From: an uncultured Lachnospiraceae bacterium
GTDB taxonomy: Bacteria > Bacillota > Clostridia > Lachnospirales > Lachnospiraceae
Assembly: GCA_945919795.1 (NCBI GenBank)
Contig: CAMEJJ010000018.1
Location: 1 to 64,000, forward strand
Reading direction: 5' to 3'
Length of the DNA stretch: 64,000 nucleotides
Below, piece after piece: positions 1-8,677 of this stretch (its first letter is position 1; each line of letters begins with the position of its first letter). The position numbers were made by a program, and so were the translations under genes. The notes beneath the pieces are model-generated. The model was given only the letters and a program-made list of their open reading frames with translations, was not told the origin of the DNA and did not search any database.

Positions 1-292
1 GCTTACATTCCTCAGGCATTATCAATCTAAGCTTTACAAGAAAATCCTCCGCACTGTATTCTGCCCCGTTTTTCAGGTTTTAATTCATGGTTTTTGCCCC
101 GTTTTTTACAAAAAACAAGATATCTGTGGATATTTGCATTTAAATAATGTAGCATCAATGGAGGCAGCTACACGCTCACACATTCTGATGATGCCTCAAT
201 AATTATCGAATATGTTCAATAAGAAATGTACAAAACCTGTGCATACATCTAGGTTTTTAACCTTATCTGCTAATCCACTTCTCCCACATCAA
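1..292. other. left-edge stretch, no clear gene
   Basis: On the minus strand an open frame of 26 codons (79 down to 1) is closed upstream by a stop at 80-82 and runs off the window. It could be a fragment of a gene continuing to the left, but it has no convincing start or ribosome binding site. Positions 83-292 are AT-rich with no hairpin that looks like a terminator for the neighbouring ATPase gene. Two copies of TGCCCCGTTTTT near 62 and 97 are a minor direct repeat. I assign no function. Confidence 0.3.
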
Positions 293-1612
293 TCACATCT
301 TATCTAACAAAAATGCCATATACAACGGCAATGTAAGAATCTGATTCTCATTACCCACATTATAATCACCTAATTTAATCGCACTTTTAACATGATACTT
401 TTCCGGATGATTTAAAATCGTTCTTGTACTCTTGGTATTACCATTTGTTGGTTTTACTTCTACCATCGTACACTCACCCTTATATCTCATAACAAAGTCG
501 ATTTCCAAACCGGAATCTTTATGGTAGTAATATAATTTACGTCCCATTTTAGAAAAGATATCTGCTATTAAATTTTCAAAAATAGCACCCTTATATCCAT
601 ACAGTTTCCCCTGCAAAATATCATACTGTGTGCCGTCCTCCAGCATACTGATAAACAATCCACAATCTTTCATGTATACCTTAAAAACATCTTCTATTGC
701 ATTACCATCCAAGGGTAATTCGGTAATAGATAAATTATAACACCTAGATATAATCCCTGCATCTTCTATCCATTGGAGACTACCCATGTATTTTGATGCT
801 GTAGAACCTTTTTTAATGACAGCATATTGAAACTTTTTATTCTCCTTACTTAATTGCTTTGGAATAGACTGAAAACATTCTTTGATTCTGGATTTATCTG
901 CTTTTTCAGCATATTTCACCATATCGTCCTCATATGATCGAATAATATCACGCTGAATACTAAGAACATCATTCATTTGCTTCGTATTAACAAAGGTTTG
1001 TACAACATCAGGCATACCACCTACAACCGTATATTGCAATAAAAGCTGCCTCATTTTGTTATGAATCGCCTCCTGAACAGGTTTAGCCTCTTCCAGACAC
1101 TTTCTTAACATATTTATTATTGGTTCTCCAATATCATTTGCCCAAAGAAATTCCTCAAAATCTAATGGATACATATCGATCACTGTCTCATATCCTACCG
1201 GAACAGATCTAGGTTCTTTTCCATATCCCTTTACCCCTAACAATGAACCGGTACCTATCACATCAAAGCGACCATCCATTTGAAAAAACTTAAGTGCAGT
1301 TCTTGCCTCCGGACACTCCTGGATCTCGTCAAGAATAAGAACGGTTTCTCCCGCTTCAAATACTGCACCTTTTCCTAACAATGCTGAAAGCATCATAATA
1401 ATGTTGTCAATTTCTAGTGAGCCTGAAAATACTGAAGCATAGTCCGGATTTTCAAAGAAATTTAAATACACAACATTCTTGTAATTATTCTTAGCAAATT
1501 CCAATACAGAGAAAGTCTTTCCACATTGTCTGCAACCTTTGATAATCAAGGGTTTATGCTCCTTAGCATTTTTCCAATCTATAAGTTTCTGTTCAATTTT
1601 TCTTTTCAACAT
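293..1612 (-). CDS. AAA ATPase with C-terminal DUF4143 domain
   Basis: The predicted protein has 439 residues. An N-terminal P-loop ATPase domain carries Walker A GCRQCGKT (about residues 26-33) and Walker B VLILDEIQ (about 92-98). The C-terminal part has the DUF4143 / nuclease-like pattern EIDFVM followed by VEVKP, as in the widespread bacterial AAA_14-DUF4143 family. The role of that family is poorly defined; such genes are often patchily distributed and found in accessory DNA. I chose the ATG at 1612 because AAGGAG lies 11 nt upstream, although the open frame extends further. A promoter at 1637-1665 fits this start. The gene appears monocistronic, and no partner is evident. Confidence 0.85.
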   Translation of the reverse strand: MLKRKIEQKLIDWKNAKEHKPLIIKGCRQCGKTFSVLEFAKNNYKNVVYLNFFENPDYASVFSGSLEIDNIIMMLSALLGKGAVFEAGETVLILDEIQECPEARTALKFFQMDGRFDVIGTGSLLGVKGYGKEPRSVPVGYETVIDMYPLDFEEFLWANDIGEPIINMLRKCLEEAKPVQEAIHNKMRQLLLQYTVVGGMPDVVQTFVNTKQMNDVLSIQRDIIRSYEDDMVKYAEKADKSRIKECFQSIPKQLSKENKKFQYAVIKKGSTASKYMGSLQWIEDAGIISRCYNLSITELPLDGNAIEDVFKVYMKDCGLFISMLEDGTQYDILQGKLYGYKGAIFENLIADIFSKMGRKLYYYHKDSGLEIDFVMRYKGECTMVEVKPTNGNTKSTRTILNHPEKYHVKSAIKLGDYNVGNENQILTLPLYMAFLLDKM

Positions 1613-1636
1613 AACAAAATCAACTCCTTTTATTAT

Positions 1637-1665
1637 AGTATATTCACTTTTAACAACTTTTTCAA
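1637..1665 (-). promoter_or_regulatory. sigma-A type promoter of the AAA/DUF4143 gene
   Basis: Read on the minus strand, TTGAAA (1665-1660) and TATACT (1642-1637) are separated by 17 nt and lie just upstream of the ribosome binding site and ATG at 1612. The spacing and hexamers fit the housekeeping consensus. This is inference from sequence only. Confidence 0.55.
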
Positions 1666-1765
1666 GGGAGTTTTTTTGAAAGAATGTATGTTTTTTTATC
1701 CAGATTTTTGCATACAATGCAACTTATAGTTACATATTTATCCAAAATAAAACATCATAGTCAAT

Positions 1766-1799
1766 AAAAAGGCTAGAATCCAATTATGAATTCCAGCCT
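1766..1799 (-). terminator. terminator of the ABC transporter operon
   Basis: The arms AGGCT at 1770-1774 and AGCCT at 1795-1799, extended inward by GAAT/ATTC, form a hairpin. On the minus strand it is followed by TTTTTATT. It lies 70 nt after the small zinc-ribbon gene and closes the ABC operon. Confidence 0.7.
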
Positions 1800-1870
1800 A
1801 ACTTTATTTAATCTTCTGTGACCTCTGTAACAGTCATCTTTCTGGGCCATGTACTTATCATACATTTCGT

Positions 1871-2005
1871 TCAGAGTACGGGAACCCGCTCCACAGTCAC
1901 AAATCTTGTAATGCAAATGCTATTTGACAAATAACGGTGTGCATCATCCGGTACCCGTACAATATTCTTTGAATGGCACTTTGGACAGCACCTTGTATTT
2001 TTCAT
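1871..2005 (-). CDS. small zinc-ribbon protein, probably truncated
   Basis: The protein has 44 residues and begins MKNTRCCPKCHSKNIVRVPD. The ATG at 2005 has GAGGAGG 8 nt upstream and lies 2 nt after the stop of the preceding permease, so it is translationally coupled to it. Small proteins with this CPKC...IVR opening are common in Clostridia and usually carry a second Cys pair (CCxCG) near the C-terminus. Here the frame stops at VERVPVL before any second pair. The same frame would continue 20 more codons past the TGA, to a TAA just before the terminator. I infer a nonsense or decayed 3' end. A one-zinc-knuckle peptide that is still made is possible. Confidence 0.5.
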   Translation of the reverse strand: MKNTRCCPKCHSKNIVRVPDDAHRYLSNSICITRFVTVERVPVL

Positions 2006-2007
2006 TG

Positions 2008-3222
2008 TCATAACCTCCTCGTCACATAGAATAAAACCAAGCACTCTATCAGCATAATGGCAGACCAGATCCAGAGAATCAGCACCCGTGTACCGACAAA
2101 AGCTGCCATCAACAACATTATCAGTGGAACAAGATATTTCCGGGGATGATGCCACAAATCACTTTCTGTTTTCCAGTTGCGAATCGGATATTTCCATTCC
2201 AGAACGACCGACAAAACAGCACTTTGCAGGTCAAACAGAATGACCGTTCCCACATCTACAAAACCGATACCACCATTGATAAACTGCCAACTACACAGAT
2301 AAATACTGGCAACAATTACGTTGACAGCCAAAATAAACAGGCAATACTTTCTACAAAATCGACCGGCTTGTCCAGGAAGAACACGGATCGCCTGCTCCAA
2401 ATCCGAATCACAAGACAGTAATGTACAAATTGGAGTATTCAGGCAAAGAATAGCAAGACCAACAGGGAGCATGTTCAACCCTTGAAATTCACCAAACAGC
2501 AACGGCAAGAAGCAGGCAACCGCACATAGCCCCACAGTATTGACCATGTAACTTTTGTTAGCCATCAGATACCGCACCAGGTATGCAAATATATTTCCTG
2601 TCTGCCCCATATATCTGGCAGAGTTCTTTTCTGCTGCAGTATTGTAAAAATCGTAAGCGTCGGCAAAATGTAGATATATCACCGCAGCTATAATACTCAC
2701 CAATGCTACAGTCAAAACTGCTATTGATTGACGCACAAACAAAATTGCAATAAGAATACCGACCATCCAAAGGATCGGCAGCACTATATGACCTTTTTTG
2801 AACATCCGATAGACTGATGAAGTAACAGCACAAGCCATGCAGCCACAGAGCAGAGCAATCACAGCTTCAAATACACTCCATACAGCGGTAGCGAAGAACA
2901 GCACCCAAATCAATAGTGTTTTTGTAATCAGGGTATGCAGCCCCAACACCAGAACATAGGAAAACACGAAACTGCGGTTTTCAAATGGCAGTATGAACAT
3001 CCCTTTTATTGCCTCTATGTGCCGATGTCCATTCAACATCTGCCACATGACACCTGCTGTAAAAAAGGTTGAAGTCAAATAGAGAATGAACGGGGCAATT
3101 ACAAGCCTTAAAGAAACCTCATACACCGCAAAGAACAGAATTACGGCGGCCAGCAGACTTTTTCCTACACTTTCATATTTTGCTCCAAATAATTGTTTCG
3201 AGAGGGCTTTAATGATTTTCAT
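2008..3222 (-). CDS. ABC transporter permease-like membrane protein
   Basis: The protein has about 404 residues with roughly ten hydrophobic segments spread over its length and short polar loops, typical of an ABC-2 type or bacteriocin-export-like permease. I do not recognise a specific family. The ATG at 3222 (MKIIKALSKQLF) is chosen because GGGAGG lies upstream. It overlaps the end of the ATPase gene by 14 nt, so the two are co-translated and almost certainly form one transporter. The substrate is unknown; control by a peptide-sensing type two-component system upstream suggests an antimicrobial or signalling peptide, but this is inference. Confidence 0.7.
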   Translation of the reverse strand: MKIIKALSKQLFGAKYESVGKSLLAAVILFFAVYEVSLRLVIAPFILYLTSTFFTAGVMWQMLNGHRHIEAIKGMFILPFENRSFVFSYVLVLGLHTLITKTLLIWVLFFATAVWSVFEAVIALLCGCMACAVTSSVYRMFKKGHIVLPILWMVGILIAILFVRQSIAVLTVALVSIIAAVIYLHFADAYDFYNTAAEKNSARYMGQTGNIFAYLVRYLMANKSYMVNTVGLCAVACFLPLLFGEFQGLNMLPVGLAILCLNTPICTLLSCDSDLEQAIRVLPGQAGRFCRKYCLFILAVNVIVASIYLCSWQFINGGIGFVDVGTVILFDLQSAVLSVVLEWKYPIRNWKTESDLWHHPRKYLVPLIMLLMAAFVGTRVLILWIWSAIMLIECLVLFYVTRRL

Positions 3223-3919
3223 AGTCGGCAAGCACCTCCCGGATATTTCCGGCTGCAATTTCTTTGCCTGTAAAACTTCTACTGATTTTGCCATGCTCCA
3301 AAACCAGTACCCGGCTAGAGGTCAGGCAAATGCTTTCTAAGATATGGGAAGAAAACAGGATTGTCCCATACTCCTTGTAGCTGCTCATGAGCTGATACAA
3401 AAATTCCGTGCTTTGAAAGTCCAGCCCATTGACAGGTTCATCCAGTAGCAACAGCTTCGGGCGCAGGGCAAAGGCTGTAATCAAATAGGCTTTTTTCAAA
3501 TTGCCGGTGGACAGCTCCTTTAGGAGAACATTAGTATAGTCCTCAAAGTGAAAACCTTTCACAAGCCCGGAAACATCTGGCAGCGCCACGCCATAGCACG
3601 CAGACACATACGCCAGATATTCCCGAAATGTAAAATACTGAAAAGAACGATCTTCCGCAAAAACAATGTATCGGTTCCGCTTAAACTCCTTATCACGGAA
3701 CGAGAAAGATTGACCAGCCCATGAAGCATAGTCAAGGCAATAGCCCGGTAGCAGCCCAGCCACAGTTTTGATAAAAGTCGTTTTTCCGACTCCATTCAGT
3801 CCGATCAGCCCGACAACTTCATTTGCCCCTAAATCAAGTGATAAGTCGGAAAGCACGGGATGGTCTGCGGCGTACCAAACGCTTAGATTTTTAAGGGTGA
3901 AAAGTTCCGCGCTGTTCAT
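3209..3919 (-). CDS. ABC transporter ATP-binding protein
   Basis: The protein has 236 residues and all ATPase motifs: Walker A GLNGVGKTTF (about 40-49), Walker B LLLLDEPVNGLD and the switch histidine in ILFSSHIL. The signature is LSTGNLKKAYL, a deviation from LSGGQ. It is a cytoplasmic energising subunit of an exporter-type ABC system. It follows the 56-residue membrane protein by 6 nt, has GGAGG 9 nt upstream of its ATG and overlaps the permease gene downstream. Its unit appears to start at the promoter/operator at 4139-4189. Confidence 0.88.
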   Translation of the reverse strand: MNSAELFTLKNLSVWYAADHPVLSDLSLDLGANEVVGLIGLNGVGKTTFIKTVAGLLPGYCLDYASWAGQSFSFRDKEFKRNRYIVFAEDRSFQYFTFREYLAYVSACYGVALPDVSGLVKGFHFEDYTNVLLKELSTGNLKKAYLITAFALRPKLLLLDEPVNGLDFQSTEFLYQLMSSYKEYGTILFSSHILESICLTSSRVLVLEHGKISRSFTGKEIAAGNIREVLADYENH

Positions 3920-3925
3920 GCCGCA

Positions 3926-4096
3926 TTACCTCCGATTGCCTTTGTTTTTCTTCCAGAGTGAATAGGCCGAAAACAGGAAAATAGTACCGAGGGCCAGGTA
4001 CAACAGGGCAGATGGAATATTCCTCGTGACAAAACTGAAAATCATACAGGCTATGAATACGACGCCAAGTATTAAACGAAAATAAAAGTGACGCAT
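3926..4096 (-). CDS. small two-helix membrane protein
   Basis: The protein has 56 residues: MRHFYFRLILG, two hydrophobic segments covering most of its length, and a basic tail KKNKGNRR. The ATG at 4096 is set by AAGGAGG 6 nt upstream. A longer in-frame reading back to 4222 has no ribosome binding site and would run through the promoter. Tiny membrane proteins of this kind are often found beside ABC modules of Firmicutes. It is the first gene after the second operator and probably assists or modulates the transporter. I do not recognise a family. Confidence 0.6.
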   Translation of the reverse strand: MRHFYFRLILGVVFIACMIFSFVTRNIPSALLYLALGTIFLFSAYSLWKKNKGNRR

Positions 4097-4138
4097 AAAA
4101 ATCCTCCTTATCTTTAAATGGTGTGGTTTGTTCTTACA

Positions 4139-4189
4139 GGTATAACATACCGCAAAACATGATTGCTTACAGAAATGTCCACAAACGGT
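4139..4189 (-). promoter_or_regulatory. LytTR-type operator and promoter of the second ABC unit
   Basis: Read on the minus strand, the block ACCGTTTGT followed directly by GGACATTTCTGT (4189-4169) lies 24 nt upstream of a -10-like TATACC (4144-4139). The same two-part element with the same 24-nt distance precedes the first ABC unit (6523-6573). The 9-mer fits the published LytTR half-site pattern, and no good -35 box is present, as expected for an activator-dependent promoter. The nearby LytTR regulator (7925-8644) is the obvious candidate to bind it. Confidence 0.6.
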
Positions 4190-4206
4190 AGGATTTTGAC
4201 CGCAAA

Positions 4207-4845
4207 TTATAATTTGCTCCAAAGGCGCTTCTTACAGATAATAAATACGCCCAGCCAAAGTGCTATTCCGATCAGCAGCAATATCATCTTGTTCACAATC
4301 CATACTGAATTATCAATGCCTGCAAACCTCACAAACAGATAGAAATACTGCACAGGCTGAAAGCGCAAGAGGCTCATAGACATAATAGAAAAGAGCCATA
4401 TTACACCAACTGCCATTGTAGGGATGTGCGGTACGCTGCTCAACAAGGAGAGGAATACGCATACACTGGATAGAAAAAAAGCTGTCGGCAGAAAAGTCAG
4501 AAGCAGATCTTCCGTCATAAATGTTTTTGTGATGATGAATGTAGCAAACATCCCCATAACAGCAAAAACCGTAACAGCTACAAACAGGAGAAGAAATCTG
4601 CGTACAATCCATAGAAAAAGGGATTTTCCTTGTGCGGAAATTACGTCAAACATCTGATCTGATCTTGTCCGGCACCATTCACCAATGGCGATAGCCATAT
4701 AAAACGGGAATAAAACTTCAAATCCTAAATACCCCCAATTTACATTTTCGCCGCCAGTAGCACAGACGATTAAAAAGGCTGCGGTCAATAAGGCGGAAAT
4801 CCCAAATGGGTTAATACCAATTATTTTTCCCTCATACCTTATCAT
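4207..4845 (-). CDS. ABC-2 type transporter permease
   Basis: The protein has 212 residues with about six hydrophobic segments, starting MIRYEGKIIGINPFG. The ATG at 4845 overlaps the stop of the preceding permease (TGATG) and has GGAGG 8 nt upstream. With the 253-residue permease and the frameshifted ATPase it forms an ATPase-permease-permease unit. The spacing of a cytoplasmic loop with GEWCRTRSDQ after two helices resembles ABC-2 permeases. The substrate is unknown. The next gene is separated by a promoter/operator, so this is the last gene of the first unit. Confidence 0.7.
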   Translation of the reverse strand: MIRYEGKIIGINPFGISALLTAAFLIVCATGGENVNWGYLGFEVLFPFYMAIAIGEWCRTRSDQMFDVISAQGKSLFLWIVRRFLLLFVAVTVFAVMGMFATFIITKTFMTEDLLLTFLPTAFFLSSVCVFLSLLSSVPHIPTMAVGVIWLFSIMSMSLLRFQPVQYFYLFVRFAGIDNSVWIVNKMILLLIGIALWLGVFIICKKRLWSKL

Positions 4846-5606
4846 CACTCTGTCCTCCAAAATTGCCGTTTTACTGCGACAAGAATAATTACCAGAACAC
4901 CAATCCCCAGCATGAAAGCCAGATTAAGGCAGGCACTTCCTACATGAATTTCCAGATATTTCGGATGCTGCCAGATGAGCTTTGCCAAATCGCCTTGCGT
5001 GAAAATATAAAAAGGGGCTGGCTCGGCTTGATCGGTAGAAAAGGCATTGACGAGAAATACAACAGAGTAAACCAGATAGACCAGTCGAATGTCTACAAGC
5101 TCCGGCAGCATAACGCTGCTTGCTACCACAAAAAAGGTTGCAGGAAGTATGATGCAGAAAGATACGCTGAAAATTGCGCTCGCATATTCTCCAATCGGCA
5201 CAGCGGATGGACTAAGCAAGATAAAACTGGCTAATGATATAAGCAATAGTGCATACATTAAAGTCAGGGCATATAGAAAATTGCCCACAAATTTCCCGCT
5301 GATATAACTGCACTTTCCTATCGGAGCAGTCATAAATAAATCCCTGCGGTGTGTCTTGCGGTCATCAACCATCCGTCCAGCAGTCAAGAAAAGGATGCCG
5401 AACAGCAAAATCAAGCCGTCAAAGGAGAACACGCGACGCACATAGTAGTGGATGTCCCCCAAAAATTCTATTCTGGCAAGATTGGACGCAACCGGCAAGC
5501 AGTCCATCATAGACGATGCTAACACAAAAAGTAGAATGATCCATCCAGCGATTCTCTTAATCTGCATTTTGTATTCATATTTTGCAATAGACAGCATCTT
5601 ACTCAT
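4845..5606 (-). CDS. ABC-2 type transporter permease
   Basis: The protein has 253 residues. It starts MSKMLSIAKYEYKMQIKR, which is the typical amphipathic start of ABC-2 permeases, followed by about six membrane segments. The ATG at 5606 has GGGAGG about 9 nt upstream and overlaps the end of the ATPase gene by 8 nt. It probably pairs with the 212-residue permease as a heterodimeric channel. If the ATPase frameshift is real, this permease may lack its own energising subunit, unless the ATPase at 3209-3919 substitutes. Confidence 0.75.
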   Translation of the reverse strand: MSKMLSIAKYEYKMQIKRIAGWIILLFVLASSMMDCLPVASNLARIEFLGDIHYYVRRVFSFDGLILLFGILFLTAGRMVDDRKTHRRDLFMTAPIGKCSYISGKFVGNFLYALTLMYALLLISLASFILLSPSAVPIGEYASAIFSVSFCIILPATFFVVASSVMLPELVDIRLVYLVYSVVFLVNAFSTDQAEPAPFYIFTQGDLAKLIWQHPKYLEIHVGSACLNLAFMLGIGVLVIILVAVKRQFWRTE

Positions 5607-6479
5607 AGGATTTTCCTCCCATGCAATACACATAGGCATCTTCTAAGGTTTCCGGCACAGCTTGCACCGAGAATCGGTTGTTTTCATCCATAATGCGGGC
5701 CTGAATTTTATTGTGTTCGTAAGTCGTAGAAAGCACCACGGTTTTCTTTTGCAGTGAAATCAAATCCGTTTCATTTTCCAGTTCAATGATTTTTACCTTT
5801 CCGCCTACATGAGAAAGCAGATCGTTAGGACTTCCACAGAAAAAGAGCGTTCCTTTCCGCAAAACCGCAAGCTGCTCACAGAGCTGGTAAACGTCCTCAA
5901 CAATGTGCGTGGATAACAAAACACATTTCCCGTCTTTCGCAAACCGAGAAAGTACGCCACGAAAACGGACTCGTTCCTCTGGATCAAGTCCTGCGGTTGG
6001 TTCGTCCACAATTAAAATGCGTGGATCGCCAATCAATGCCTGGGCAATGCCAACACGCCTTTTCATTCCACCCGAAAGTTGACTAATCTTACGGTTTGCA
6101 AATTGAGCCATGTCTACCTGCTCTAATATCTGCATTACCTTCTTTTGGTTCTTTACCCCTTTGATTTCAGCCATATAGCCCACAAAGTCACGCACTGTCA
6201 AAGAGGGGTACATATTAAGTTCCTGTGGAAGATAGCCGATCAATCGCCGCACATCATCCCCTTGTTTTGCGTGTCAAAGCCGCATACGGAAATATTGCCG
6301 GAAGTTGGTCTGGAAATAGTCGCTATCAGTTTCATCAGCGTTGTCTTTCCAGCGCCGTTATGTCCCAGCAAACCGAATACGCCGCCCTCCACAGAAAATG
6401 TGATGTCGCTAAGGGCATGAACCACTCTCGGCTCTTTTCCATAGTCTTTTTGTAAATGTTGAATTTGCAATATGTTCAT
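5599..6479 (-). pseudogene. ABC transporter ATP-binding protein, frameshifted
   Basis: Two overlapping frames together give one full ATPase of about 292 residues. The first (start 6479, MNILQIQHLQKDYG) has Walker A GHNGAGKTTL and reaches CGFDTQNKG. The second resumes with DDVRRLIGYLPQE and carries the signature LSGGMKRR, Walker B ILIVDEPTAGLD and STHI. The frames join at a run of four C (plus strand 6258-6261) where five are needed. The homopolymer position allows a sequencing error, a true loss, or phase-variable slippage. It is the first gene after the operator at 6523-6573. Only a weak ribosome binding site (AAAGGCGG) is seen. Confidence 0.8.
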
Positions 6480-6522
6480 CGCAATACCGCCTTTCCAATG
6501 TTGTTGCAATAATTCTTCACAG

Positions 6523-6573
6523 CTTATATGGTATCAAATCGGGATGCCCCAAACAGAGATGTCCGCAAATGGT
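6523..6573 (-). promoter_or_regulatory. LytTR-type operator and promoter of the first ABC unit
   Basis: On the minus strand ACCATTTGC plus GGACATCTCTGT (6573-6553) stands 24 nt upstream of TATAAG (6528-6523). It matches the element at 4169-4189 at 18 of 21 positions, with the same distance to the -10-like hexamer. A second TTTG lies 16 nt after the first, giving a direct-repeat character. It starts transcription of the frameshifted ATPase and the two permeases. Confidence 0.6.
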
Positions 6574-6588
6574 ATAGTTTTGAACACG

Positions 6589-6621
6589 AAAAAACGGCAG
6601 GCCACCATGCGGTAGCCTGCC
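6589..6621 (-). terminator. terminator of the two-component system
   Basis: The arms GGCAGGC (6596-6602) and GCCTGCC (6615-6621) are a perfect 7-bp stem followed on the minus strand by GTTTTTT. It separates the kinase gene from the downstream operator-controlled ABC genes. Confidence 0.85.
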
Positions 6622-6638
6622 ATTTGTTGAAGCAAGGA

Positions 6639-7928
6639 TTATTCTGTTTTAATCGGCTGGAAAGACAAGGTGACAACAGATTTGAAAACACTGTCCTTGT
6701 ACTCGGTATTGATGGTTCCGTCGTAGCGTTCCGCCACTGACTGTACACTTTTCAATCCCCAGCCGTGGAACGCTTTGTCCGTTTTGGAAGTAAGCCACTT
6801 TCCATCTTCTTGTACTGGAATTTCGCTGCACCCATTTTCTACCTTGATAATGAGCATAGCATTGATGCGCCGGACGGTCAGGTTAAGAAAGCGTAAGTTA
6901 TCCGGGGCAATTTCTACCGCTTCTAAGGCATTGTCCAATAGGTTCCCCAGAATGGTCGTCAGGTCAACGCTACGGATATTTGTATTGTGAGGATATTCAA
7001 TGTTCACCGTTGTTTTAATATGTTCTTGTTCAGCCAGAGTCATTTTGCTGCTGATAAGATAGTCTATGGCCTTATCACCCGTCCAGACAGTTTGTGAAAT
7101 TTCTCGGACGGGAGTACGCAAGTCCTCACAATATCGCATGGCCTCCTGATTATCGCCTTTAGAAAGGCATTGATAAATAACCTCGATATGATTATGCAGG
7201 TCATGATACAGCTTGGCATTATCGGCATAAGTCCGTCGAAGTGCCTGATAATCCCGCTCTAATATTTCCGCCTGATCGGTTTTCAACCGGACAATTTCTT
7301 TTTCTATTTCATATTGACGATTGACCCTATATAATATCACGGCACTCAAAAGTATAATAGAGAAAATAATCCAAGTAATAAACTGATCGTCCGGCAACGG
7401 AACAACAGACTGTTCCGACAACATAAGGACGCAAAACATACCAGCCACAGCAAGAATAGAGCTAACTTGGTTGAGTATTTTACCTGAATTTTCACCCCGC
7501 AACGCAACATATAACATGAAAGCAACCATCAGAAGTCGAACAGCCCATATAGGAACCATATATTTTTGTATCATACCATCCAATGTACTATACTGGAACA
7601 GGATTTCAAATCCTACGCAGAACAGGAAGTCCCACAGGGCAACTGCAATTTCAAAGCAGACTGTGAGGAAGCCGCATATTCTGGTCTCGCATTGATATTT
7701 CCAATGTAGAATAAAGAGAATGACCAAAACTTCAAATGTCATTGTACCAATCTGCGGCAACGGCGATAACGATAAAACTGCAACAGCTAAGCCACAGATC
7801 AGAGAAAGCCATATCATACTCTTTGGAGGCTTCTCCAATTTCAGCAATATTGCCACCAAAAAAAAGCACATATAAACCCGTATCCCATTTGTAAGGGAAT
7901 ATGCAATCATTTGATACCATTCCATCAT
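6639..7928 (-). CDS. GHKL-type sensor histidine kinase (AgrC/VirS-like)
   Basis: The protein has about 429 residues. Roughly six membrane segments fill the first 200 residues, followed by a linker coiled coil. The kinase core has LYHDLHNH (likely phospho-accepting His near residue 242), the N-box NLLDNALEA and the G-box GWGLKSV. This layout is that of quorum-type kinases that sense peptides at the membrane. The start (ATG at 7928 or 7925) overlaps the response-regulator stop by a few bases, so the pair is co-translated. It probably phosphorylates the LytTR regulator encoded just upstream. Confidence 0.88.
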   Translation of the reverse strand: MMEWYQMIAYSLTNGIRVYMCFFLVAILLKLEKPPKSMIWLSLICGLAVAVLSLSPLPQIGTMTFEVLVILFILHWKYQCETRICGFLTVCFEIAVALWDFLFCVGFEILFQYSTLDGMIQKYMVPIWAVRLLMVAFMLYVALRGENSGKILNQVSSILAVAGMFCVLMLSEQSVVPLPDDQFITWIIFSIILLSAVILYRVNRQYEIEKEIVRLKTDQAEILERDYQALRRTYADNAKLYHDLHNHIEVIYQCLSKGDNQEAMRYCEDLRTPVREISQTVWTGDKAIDYLISSKMTLAEQEHIKTTVNIEYPHNTNIRSVDLTTILGNLLDNALEAVEIAPDNLRFLNLTVRRINAMLIIKVENGCSEIPVQEDGKWLTSKTDKAFHGWGLKSVQSVAERYDGTINTEYKDSVFKSVVTLSFQPIKTE

Positions 7929-8644
7929 ATATGCGCCCCCCAAAACTGATTGATTTGCCGTTTCACTTCTTGCAAGTGAGAACGACTGATCGGCAACTGT
8001 TCGCCATTTTTTAGAACCGCCATTCCATCGCTGATTTTCATAATCTGAATGATATTGACGATATATCCCCGGTCAATAAAAATAAATTCCGGTGTGTTCA
8101 ATTCATCAAACATCTGCTGCAAGCTCTTCCTGACTTTTGCTGTTCCAGCACTGGACACGATACTGGCATTTTTTCCATCCCGTTGAATATAGTAAATGTC
8201 CTTATAAGGAATTTTCTCCATACGCTTTGCAGTCTGGATTGTATATTCCTGTCCAGTCTCTAATTCAATCAACTTAGCTGCGTCTGTCACAGCAGTGGTC
8301 AATTTGACTTCCAGATTACTTTTCGGTACATAACGGAATATGGACAATTCAAAAGCGTCAATCGCATATTCCGTATGAGAAGTCACAAATATAATCCTGA
8401 CATTAGGGAGAAAGGATTTTATTTGTTGAGGAATTTCCATGCCGCTGATTCCCGGCATTTCAATATCCAATAAAATCAAATCATAAAAAAATCCATCATC
8501 GGTAATATCATAAAGCAAGTTGCGGCTTTGGGTATATGTCGTAATTTCATAACCGATACTGCACGCCTGCAAGCTGTCTTTGACAAATTGCTCATGCAGG
8601 GCAACAGCTTTTTCTTCATCATCACATATCGCAATTCGTATCAT
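7925..8644 (-). CDS. LytTR-family response regulator (AgrA/VirR-like)
   Basis: The protein has 239 residues. The receiver domain has the acidic pair (CDDE, 8-10), the phospho-acceptor Asp60 in LILLDIEMPG and the switch Thr in FVTSHTEYA. The C-terminal half (about 135-235) is a LytTR DNA-binding domain with YIQRDGKNA and the closing ISRSHLQEVK pattern. It is the first gene of the two-component operon with its own promoter (8678-8706). I infer that it activates the two ABC units through the conserved elements at 6553-6573 and 4169-4189. Confidence 0.9.
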   Translation of the reverse strand: MIRIAICDDEEKAVALHEQFVKDSLQACSIGYEITTYTQSRNLLYDITDDGFFYDLILLDIEMPGISGMEIPQQIKSFLPNVRIIFVTSHTEYAIDAFELSIFRYVPKSNLEVKLTTAVTDAAKLIELETGQEYTIQTAKRMEKIPYKDIYYIQRDGKNASIVSSAGTAKVRKSLQQMFDELNTPEFIFIDRGYIVNIIQIMKISDGMAVLKNGEQLPISRSHLQEVKRQINQFWGAHI

Positions 8645-8677
8645 GTTATCATCCCACTCTCAAATTTCATATCTATC

